Source: Cellulosimicrobium protaetiae
GTDB lineage: Bacteria > Actinomycetota > Actinomycetes > Actinomycetales > Cellulomonadaceae
Assembly: GCF_009708005.2 (NCBI RefSeq)
Contig: NZ_CP052757.1
Location: 1,364,001-1,428,000 of the forward strand
Length of the DNA stretch: 64,000 bases
Direction: 5' to 3'
Below are positions 56,565 to 64,000 of the stretch, piece after piece. Below the pieces are notes generated by a model that saw only the letters and a list, made by a program, of their open reading frames with translations, made no database searches and had not been told where the DNA came from. A program made the translations under genes and the position numbers. The stretch's first letter is position 1, and each line of letters begins with the position of its first letter.

Positions 56565-57996
56565 TGTCGAGCTCCGCGAGGGCGAGGACGACGAGGGCGG
56601 AGCTCCAGGAGAGCGGCGCGACGGCTGCGGGGGAGCCGTCCGCGAGGACCTTCTCCGGGATCGCGCCGGACGCGGTGCGGTGGTCGTCGACCCAGCGGAG
56701 CCACTCCCGGGCGTCGGCACGGTCCTCCGGGTCCGACGACGACGCGGCGGTGAGCGCGTAGAGCGTCGTCTGCGGCGTCCAGGAGATGCCGTCCTCGCGC
56801 CAGCCCGCGCCGGGCGCGAGACCGCCCGCCGGGCGCAGCATCTCGGTGACCGACGCGCGCCACGCCGCGTCCGCGCCCGCGAGCGGTTCGGGCTGGAACG
56901 GCGGCAGCACGAACGCGGTCGACGCGTCGCGCGCGCCGCCGGTCACGTGGCGCGGGTAGCCCTGCGACCCGAACGACCGCTCGACCGCCATGCGCAGCCG
57001 CGCGGCGGCGAGCGTCGCGTCGGTCGCCCGGTCGGTCTCGCCCACGGCGGCGTAGACGTCGGCGGCCCCCTCGAGCCCGGCGAGGAGGGGTCCGGCGGTC
57101 CCGAGCGTGAGCGCCGTGGGCTCGACCTCCCAGTAGTCGCTCGACGGCGGGGGAAGCGGGTCCTCGCCGTCGACGAGCGAGAGCGCGTGGTCGGCCGCGG
57201 CGTCGACGAGGGGCCGCAGCTCGGCGGCGACCTCGCGGCGCTCGCCGACGGGCGTCTCCTCGAGCACGACGTCGGCTGCCCACAGGACCCAGCCGACGCC
57301 GTCGGACTGGAGGCCGCGGTCGTCGGGCACGCCCGAGCCGTCGGGCAGGTAGCGCGCGTGGAACGACCCGTCGTCCTCCTGGACGCGGGCGAGGAAGCCG
57401 AGGACGTCCCGCGCGTCGTCGACGTGACCGGTGCGCGCGAACGCCGCGGCGGTGAACGACGCGTCGCGCGGCCACACGTAGCGCCACTTGGGCGACGCGG
57501 CGGCGAGCGCGGCGCCGTCGTCGAGGGTCAGGGCGCGCAGGTCGAGCAGCGCGGCCTCGCCGAGGGCTGCGAACGGACCGTCAGCGCCGGGGACGACGCC
57601 GGACGCGAGCCACGCGCGCGAGGCGGCGGCGGCGTCCTGCGCCCGGGCGGGGTCGAGGAGCGCCGACGCGTCGAGCCGGGTCCCGGCGACCTGTGCGAGC
57701 CGGTCCGCCTCGCCGTCGGCGGGGTCGACGCCGTCGGCGACCGTGAACGGGGAGAGCGTCGCGGGGTCGAGCACACGGCTGCCGTCGAGGTACGTCGCCG
57801 CGGCGCCGGGGGCGAGGCGCAGGAGCGCGGTGCCGCCGTCGGGGGCGGTCGTGACGGCGACGCCGTCCTGGTACAGGTCGATGTGCTCGCCCGTGGGGGC
57901 TGCGACGGCGGTCGCGGCGGTGAGGCCGAGGGCAGGGACCAGCACGAAGCCGGCCAGGGCTGCTGCGAGGCGCCACGACGGTGTTGCGCGGATCAC
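56554..57996 (-). CDS. Secreted glycoside hydrolase family 15-like protein
   Basis: 480 aa from GTG 57996 (7 nt from TAGGAT; the overlapping ATG 58005 is the alternative). Signal peptide SWRLAAALAGFVLVPALGLT...AVAA. (alpha/alpha)6 motifs of GH15: KWRYVWPRDASFTAAAFART, LQSDGVGWVLW, SSDYWEVEPTALTLGTAGPL (general acid Glu) and GAIPEKVLADGSPAAVAPLS (general base Glu). Both catalytic glutamates appear to be present, so it is likely an active exo-acting alpha-glucan or related hydrolase. The C-terminal residues TAR and the stop are read from a 21-bp repeat unit. Confidence 0.85.
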   Translation of the reverse strand: MIRATPSWRLAAALAGFVLVPALGLTAATAVAAPTGEHIDLYQDGVAVTTAPDGGTALLRLAPGAAATYLDGSRVLDPATLSPFTVADGVDPADGEADRLAQVAGTRLDASALLDPARAQDAAAASRAWLASGVVPGADGPFAALGEAALLDLRALTLDDGAALAAASPKWRYVWPRDASFTAAAFARTGHVDDARDVLGFLARVQEDDGSFHARYLPDGSGVPDDRGLQSDGVGWVLWAADVVLEETPVGERREVAAELRPLVDAAADHALSLVDGEDPLPPPSSDYWEVEPTALTLGTAGPLLAGLEGAADVYAAVGETDRATDATLAAARLRMAVERSFGSQGYPRHVTGGARDASTAFVLPPFQPEPLAGADAAWRASVTEMLRPAGGLAPGAGWREDGISWTPQTTLYALTAASSSDPEDRADAREWLRWVDDHRTASGAIPEKVLADGSPAAVAPLSWSSALVVLALAELDTAR

Positions 57997-58003
57997 ACCG
58001 CGC

Positions 58004-58009
58004 ATCCTA
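58004..58009 (-). promoter_or_regulatory. -10 box TAGGAT of the GH15-like gene
   Basis: Minus-strand TAGGAT ends 7 nt before GTG 57996; leaderless type. Confidence 0.45.
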
Positions 58010-58074
58010 AGGGGAGCGGGCGGCACGGCGGGTTTCGCCCGTCGCGATACGAGGGAGAGCCCTGACGGGCTGTC

Positions 58075-58100
58075 TTGCACTCGCACCGTGCGAGTGCCAA
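58075..58100 (+). promoter_or_regulatory. CIRCE element 1 upstream of groL
   Basis: TTGCACTC - 9 nt - GAGTGCCAA. Matches the HrcA operator consensus TTAGCACTC-N9-GAGTGCTAA at nearly all positions of both arms. Confidence 0.85.
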
Positions 58101-58108
58101 TAATGGCG

Positions 58109-58135
58109 TTAGCACTCTCGTCATGAGAGTGACAG
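58109..58135 (+). promoter_or_regulatory. CIRCE element 2 upstream of groL
   Basis: TTAGCACTC - 9 nt - GAGTGACAG. Left arm exact, right arm partly degenerate. Together with element 1, and TAATGG (58101-58106) between them, the promoter lies inside an HrcA-controlled region. Confidence 0.8.
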
Positions 58136-58198
58136 AAGTGACCAGCGCAGGCAGCCGCTCACCGCGGGTGCGGCGCACAACACCAGGTCGACAGGTGA

Positions 58199-59923
<1,725 letters not shown>

Positions 59924-59969
59924 TCCACGCCTGACCCTCTCCCGGTCTGTCCGGGAGGTCGCAGGACAT

Positions 59970-60009
59970 CGAAGGCCGTCGGCCGGGTTCGCCCGGTCGG
60001 CGGCCTTCG
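59970..60009 (+). terminator. Terminator after groL
   Basis: 18-bp stem with two G-U pairs and a TTCG tetraloop (CGAAGGCCG at the base). Very stable. Confidence 0.85.
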
Positions 60010-60039
60010 TCGTGCCCGGGACCGCACCGGTACACGGAC

Positions 60040-60058
60040 GTATAACGCGGTGTATACA
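60040..60058 (+). promoter_or_regulatory. Urease promoter/operator candidate
   Basis: An AT-rich island GTATAACGCGGTGTATAC, holding the palindrome TGTATACA (60051-60058) and a GTATA/TATAC pair 8 nt apart. TATAAC may act as -10 and the palindrome as regulator site; the regulator is unknown. Confidence 0.4.
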
Positions 60059-60091
60059 CGCCCGAAACGAACGCGCGGCAGGATCGCCGTC

Positions 60092-60394
60092 ATGCACCTG
60101 ACGCCCGCGGACACCGAGAAGCTGCTGCTCGCCGTCGCGGGCATGGTCGCGCGCGACCGGCGCGAGCGGGGCGTGCTGCTCAACTACCCCGAGACGGTCG
60201 CGCTGCTCACCACGTGGGTGATCGAGCGGGCCCGCGAGGGGGCGGGCGTCGAGGAGCTCATGGTCTCGGGGCGCGAGGTGCTCGGCCGCGACGAGGTCAT
60301 GGACGGCGTCGCGGAGATGCTGCCGGACGTCCAGGTCGAGGCGACGTTCCCCGACGGGCGCAAGCTCGTCACCATCCACCAGCCGATCGCCTGA
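60092..60394 (+). CDS. ureA: Urease subunit gamma
   Basis: Exactly the family length, 100 aa, [20 protein letters not shown], ending in [19 protein letters not shown] 60092 has AGGA about 9 nt upstream; the ATG at 60050 would add 14 basic residues. Structural subunit of the nickel enzyme that hydrolyses urea. First gene of the cluster. Confidence 0.96.
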   Translation: MHLTPADTEKLLLAVAGMVARDRRERGVLLNYPETVALLTTWVIERAREGAGVEELMVSGREVLGRDEVMDGVAEMLPDVQVEATFPDGRKLVTIHQPIA

Positions 60395-60444
60395 GCCGGA
60401 CCGGTCCGGCGCGCGCACGAGGCTCAGCGAGAGCGAGGCGAGAC

Positions 60445-60903
60445 ATGGCAGGCATCAGCACGAGCGGCCCCGGCGCGGTCCGGCTCAAGCGCGGCACCGA
60501 GGACGTGCCCGTGGTCCTCAACGCCGACCGCACGGACGACGAGCGCGTGACGCTGGTCGTGACGAACACGGGGGACCGCCCGGTCCAGATCGGCTCGCAC
60601 CTCCACCTGCCCGACGCCAACGCCGCGCTCTCGTTCGACCGCGCCGCCGCGCACGGGTTCCGGCTCGACGTCCCCTCCGGCACGTCGCGCCGCTTCGAGC
60701 CGGGCGCGTCCGCCGAGGTCGAGGCCGTCGCCCTGCGCGGTCGACGGCGAGTGCCCGGCCTCCAGCGCGGCAAGCCCGACGGCGGGGCGCTGGACCGCGC
60801 GACCGAGCCTGCTGAGCCCGGGGTCGCTCCCCAGGATCCGGCGGACGTGGGGAGAGACCCCGGGTTCGGCGCACGGAGCACGACGACACCCGAGGAGGGC
60901 TGA
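60445..60903 (+). CDS. ureB: Urease subunit beta, with C-terminal extension
   Basis: 152 aa: the canonical beta subunit ([20 protein letters not shown], then [20 protein letters not shown] and [20 protein letters not shown]) occupies the first about 110 residues. The remaining about 40, rich in Pro, Asp and Thr, have no counterpart in the usual about 100-aa protein. It starts 51 bp after ureA. Confidence 0.94.
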   Translation: MAGISTSGPGAVRLKRGTEDVPVVLNADRTDDERVTLVVTNTGDRPVQIGSHLHLPDANAALSFDRAAAHGFRLDVPSGTSRRFEPGASAEVEAVALRGRRRVPGLQRGKPDGGALDRATEPAEPGVAPQDPADVGRDPGFGARSTTTPEEG

Positions 60904-60906
60904 CGC

Positions 60907-62625
60907 ATGGTCGCGATCTCGCGCGAGCGCTACGTCGCGCTCTACGGCCCGACGACGGGCGACCAGGTGCGCCTCGGCGACACCGACCTGTGGATCGAGG
61001 TCGAGGAGGACCGCACGTTCGGCGGCGAGGAGGTCGTCTTCGGCGGTGGTAAGTCGATCCGCGAGTCGATGGCGCAGGGGTCGACGACCCGCGCCGAGGG
61101 CGCGCTCGACACGGTGGTCACGAACGCCGTCGTGCTGGACTGGTGGGGGATCGTCAAGGCGGACGTCGGGATCCGGGACGGACGGATCGTCGCGCTCGGG
61201 CGCGCGGGCAACCCCGACGTCGCGGACGGCGTCCACCCCGACCTGCACATCGGGCCGAGCACGGACGTCGTGAGCGGGGAGGGCAAGATCCTCACCGCGG
61301 GTGGCATCGACTCGCACGTGCACCTCATCTCGCCGTCGCAGGTCGTGGAGGCGCTGGCCACGGGCATCACGACCGTCGCGGGCGGCGGCACCGGGCCGAG
61401 CGAGGGCACCAAGGCCACGACGGTCACGCCCGGCGCGTGGCACCTCGAGGCGATCCACCGCTCGCTCGACCGGCTCCCGGTGAACGTCCTGCTGCTCGGC
61501 AAGGGCAACACCGTGAGCGCGGAGGGCCTGCGCGAGCAGGCCATGGCGGGGGCGGGCGGCTACAAGGTCCACGAGGACTGGGGCTCGACGCCGGCCGCGA
61601 TCGACGCGGCCCTGAAGGCCGCCGAGGACTGGGGGCTGCAGGTCGCGCTGCACTCGGACTCGCTCAACGAGGCCGGGTTCGTCGAGTCGACGCTGCGCGC
61701 GATCGGCGGCCGCTCGATCCACGCGTTCCACGCCGAGGGCGCGGGCGGCGGGCACGCGCCGGACATCCTCACCGTCGCGAGCCACCCGAACGTCATCCCC
61801 GGCTCGACCAACCCGACGCTCCCGCACACCGTGAACACCGTCGCCGAGCACCTCGACATGCTCATGGTGTGCCACCACCTCAACCCGCAGGTCGCGGAGG
61901 ACCTCGCGTTCGCCGAGTCGCGCATCCGCGGCACGACCATCGCCGCCGAGGACGTCCTGCACGACCTCGGCGCCATGTCGATCACGTCGTCCGACGCGCA
62001 GGCCATGGGCCGCATCGGCGAGGTGGTCACGCGCACGTGGCAGGTCGCGCACGTCATGAAGGCGCGGCGCGGCGCGAGCCCCGGTGGCGCGCGCGGCCCC
62101 GAGCTCCCTGCCGACAACCTGCGGGCCCGCCGTTACGTCGCGAAGTACACGATCAACCCGGCCGTCGCGCACGGGATCGACGCGTACGTCGGGTCGGTCG
62201 AGCCGGGAAAGGTCGCGGACCTCGTGCTGTGGGAGCCGAAGTTCTTCGGGGTCCGGCCGAGCGTCGTCATGAAGGGCGGCGCGCTCGTGTGGGGCGCGCT
62301 GGGCGACCCGAACGCGTCCATCCCGTCGCCGCAGCCCGTGCTCATGCGGCCCGCGCTCGCCGACGCGATCGGCGCCGACGTGTCCATGTCGTTCGTCTCG
62401 CCCGCCGCGCTCGACGACGGTCTGGAGGAGCGGCTCGGGCTCGCCCGACAGCTCCTCCCCGTCGCGGACACGCGCGGCGTCGGCAAGGCGCAGATGAAGA
62501 ACAACGACTACCTGCCGCAGATCGACATCGACCCGGAGTCCTTCGCGATCGAGGTCGACGGCGAGCTCGTCGTCCCCGCGCCCGCCGACCGGCTGCCGCT
62601 CGCGCAGCTCTACTCGCTGTTCTGA
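60907..62625 (+). CDS. ureC: Urease subunit alpha
   Basis: 572-aa catalytic subunit. The carbamylated nickel-bridging Lys is K220 in [10 protein letters not shown]; nickel ligands [10 protein letters not shown] (the HxH pair) and the catalytic loop [20 protein letters not shown] (H323/H324) are present, with [13 protein letters not shown] further on. It starts 4 bp after ureB. Confidence 0.97.
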   Translation: MVAISRERYVALYGPTTGDQVRLGDTDLWIEVEEDRTFGGEEVVFGGGKSIRESMAQGSTTRAEGALDTVVTNAVVLDWWGIVKADVGIRDGRIVALGRAGNPDVADGVHPDLHIGPSTDVVSGEGKILTAGGIDSHVHLISPSQVVEALATGITTVAGGGTGPSEGTKATTVTPGAWHLEAIHRSLDRLPVNVLLLGKGNTVSAEGLREQAMAGAGGYKVHEDWGSTPAAIDAALKAAEDWGLQVALHSDSLNEAGFVESTLRAIGGRSIHAFHAEGAGGGHAPDILTVASHPNVIPGSTNPTLPHTVNTVAEHLDMLMVCHHLNPQVAEDLAFAESRIRGTTIAAEDVLHDLGAMSITSSDAQAMGRIGEVVTRTWQVAHVMKARRGASPGGARGPELPADNLRARRYVAKYTINPAVAHGIDAYVGSVEPGKVADLVLWEPKFFGVRPSVVMKGGALVWGALGDPNASIPSPQPVLMRPALADAIGADVSMSFVSPAALDDGLEERLGLARQLLPVADTRGVGKAQMKNNDYLPQIDIDPESFAIEVDGELVVPAPADRLPLAQLYSLF

Positions 62626-62628
62626 GCC

Positions 62629-63564
62629 ATGAGCGAGACGCCCGAGGTCGACGGGGAGGGGCGCGCGGAGCTCATGCTCGCGCTGCTCGCCGACGCGCGC
62701 CTGCCCACCGGCGGGCACACGCAGTCCGCGGGCCTCGAACCCGCGCTGCGAGCGGGCATGCCCGCGGCGCGCGTGCCCGACTACGTGCGCGCGCGCCTCG
62801 CCACGGTCACGCGCGTCGAGGCGGCCACGGCGGTCGTCGCGCGGCACGTCGCGCTCGCGGCCGGTCCCGTGCCCGACGGCGCGGGGTGGCCTCCCGCGGG
62901 TGGCGCGCCGTCCGCGGTGCGTGACGGCGTGACGCCCGGCGGCGTGGTGTCCGCGGCGCACGACCTCGCCGACACGTGGCTCGCCTGGACGGCCCGGACA
63001 CCGTCGCCCGCGCTGCGCGAGACGTCGCAGCGGCTGGGGCGCGGTTCTCTGCGGCTGCTGCGCCGCCTGTGGGCAGGGCATCCCGCGGTCGCCGCGCTGG
63101 ACGAGGCGGCGGTGCTCGTCGCCGACGCGCGCCGCGCCGACGCGCGCCGCGCCGACGGGTCACCCGACCCGGGCGCGGGCACCACGTCGTCCGAGCGAGC
63201 GCCGTCGGGCACCGGACCAGGTCCGGGTGGCCGGGCGGTGGCCGGCCGCCGGGGGCCGCAGCCTCCGCGACCGGTCGTGCTCGGCGTGACCGCCGCGTGC
63301 GCAGGGCTGTCCGCGCTCCAGGTCGCGCGTCTCGTCGGGTACGAGGACGTGCAGACCGTCGCAGCGGCGACGCTCAAGCTCGAGCCCGTCGACCCGGTCG
63401 TCGCGACGGGCTGGGTCGTGGCCGCTCATCCGGCGATCGACGCGCTCGCCCACGACGTCGCCGACCTGACCGACCCCCGCGCGATCCCCGCGCACGGCGC
63501 ACCGCTCGTCGAGCAGTGGGCCGAGATCCACGCCCGCACCACCGAGAGGCTGTTCAGTGCCTGA
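62629..63564 (+). CDS. ureF: Urease accessory protein UreF
   Basis: 311 aa. Helical nickel-insertion chaperone that binds the UreD-urease complex and positions Ure[21 protein letters not shown] is the conserved N-terminal segment; [20 protein letters not shown] is the C-terminal one. Longer than the usual about 225 aa because of inserted Ala/Gly-rich loops (about residues 75-105 and 160-205). 4 bp after ureC. Confidence 0.9.
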   Translation: MSETPEVDGEGRAELMLALLADARLPTGGHTQSAGLEPALRAGMPAARVPDYVRARLATVTRVEAATAVVARHVALAAGPVPDGAGWPPAGGAPSAVRDGVTPGGVVSAAHDLADTWLAWTARTPSPALRETSQRLGRGSLRLLRRLWAGHPAVAALDEAAVLVADARRADARRADGSPDPGAGTTSSERAPSGTGPGPGGRAVAGRRGPQPPRPVVLGVTAACAGLSALQVARLVGYEDVQTVAAATLKLEPVDPVVATGWVVAAHPAIDALAHDVADLTDPRAIPAHGAPLVEQWAEIHARTTERLFSA

Positions 63565-64000
63565 CACCCTGCCTGACCACCAGGCCACCCAGAACCCCAC
63601 CCGCTCCCTGCGCCTCGGCGTCGCGGGACCCGTCGGCACGGGCAAGAGCTCGCTCATCGCGCTCCTGTGCCGCGAGCTGTCCGGCGTCCTGCAGCTCGGC
63701 GTCATCACCAACGACATCTACACCGACGAGGACGCGCGGTTCCTGCGCTCCGCGGGCGTGCTCGACCCCGAGCGCATCCGCGCCGTCGAGACGGGCGCGT
63801 GCCCCCACACCGCGATCCGCGACGACGTGACCGCCAACCTGCTCGCCGTCGAAGACCTCGAGGAGGACTTCGCGCCGCTCGACGTCGTGCTCGTCGAGTC
63901 GGGCGGCGACAACCTCACGGCGACGTTCTCCCCGGCGCTGGTCGACGCGCAGATCTTCGTGCTCGACGTCGCGGGTGGCGGCGACGTCGCGCGCAAGGGT
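63557..64000 (+). CDS. ureG: Urease accessory GTPase UreG, 5' part
   Basis: 148 codons to the window end. P-loop [39 protein letters not shown] (the nickel-binding Cys-Pro-His) and [16 protein letters not shown] GTPase that delivers nickel. GTG 63557 overlaps the ureF stop. The full protein would be about 220 aa; ureD is expected beyond the edge, and no ureE is seen. Confidence 0.95.
   Translation, partial: MPDTLPDHQATQNPTRSLRLGVAGPVGTGKSSLIALLCRELSGVLQLGVITNDIYTDEDARFLRSAGVLDPERIRAVETGACPHTAIRDDVTANLLAVEDLEEDFAPLDVVLVESGGDNLTATFSPALVDAQIFVLDVAGGGDVARKG

Overview
The window is high-GC actinobacterial chromosome with dense housekeeping genes and no phage, insertion sequence, CRISPR array or replication origin that I can see. 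Markers of Actinomycetota are mycothiol synthesis (MshA), Lsr2, CarD, SenX3-RegX3, an FtsH/folate/pantothenate block and a VirR-like LytR_C protein. Gene order and many GTG starts fit Micrococcales, probably close to Cellulomonadaceae/Promicromonosporaceae. That placement is inference from gene content; I could not run a search.

Layout. 1-9.0 kb: tail of a probable metalloprotease gene, tilS, hpt, ftsH and the folate genes folE, folP and a fused folB-folK. 9.0-19.2 kb: two bacterial-PH membrane proteins, a DUF2520 Rossmann protein, panC-panD-nadB, nadC, lysS and lsr2. This follows the mycobacterial ftsH-to-lsr2 order, with nadB/nadC where coaX would be expected. 19.4-30.7 kb: lactonase, mshA, a small nitroreductase-family protein, gpmA, then the phosphate regulon (phoU divergent from senX3-regX3, then pstSCAB) with two recognisable PHO boxes. 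30.9-40.6 kb: carD, ispD, ispF, cysS and rlmB, with a lipoprotein, a TetR regulator, an aldonolactone oxidase and an alanine-racemase-fold protein inserted between ispF and cysS. 40.7-54.5 kb: DUF4032 protein, a secreted TIM-barrel/discoidin protein with a LacI-type operator, the sugar ABC ATPase MsiK/UgpC, otsA-otsB, a membrane Ser/Thr kinase, a DsbA-like protein, tRNA-Thr, a GDSL hydrolase, ung, a DUF3263 protein and a VirR-like protein. 54.7-64 kb: cold-shock protein, FAD oxidoreductase, secreted GH15-like hydrolase, groL behind two CIRCE operators, and the urease cluster ureABCFG, cut by the window end.

How the genes work together. Many operons are translationally coupled through ATGA/GTGA/TGATG overlaps (ftsH-folE, folBK-DUF3180, PH-PH-DUF2520-panC-panD-nadB, senX3-regX3, pstC-pstA, ispD-ispF, otsA-otsB, ureF-ureG). 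More than a dozen genes have a TANNNT-like -10 box ending 6-8 nt before the start codon and no Shine-Dalgarno, which points to leaderless mRNAs and settles several start codons.

The most unusual signal is a family of 21-bp intergenic repeats (core CGCGAGGTAGAACCSTGGT) in four places, each just after a stop codon. In two places (nadC and the GH15 gene) the repeat supplies the last codons and the stop of the neighbouring gene. Other items worth a look are the FolB-FolK fusion with very long Pro/Ala-rich linker and tail, a 31-bp inverted repeat near 42.0 kb, and the paired CIRCE elements.
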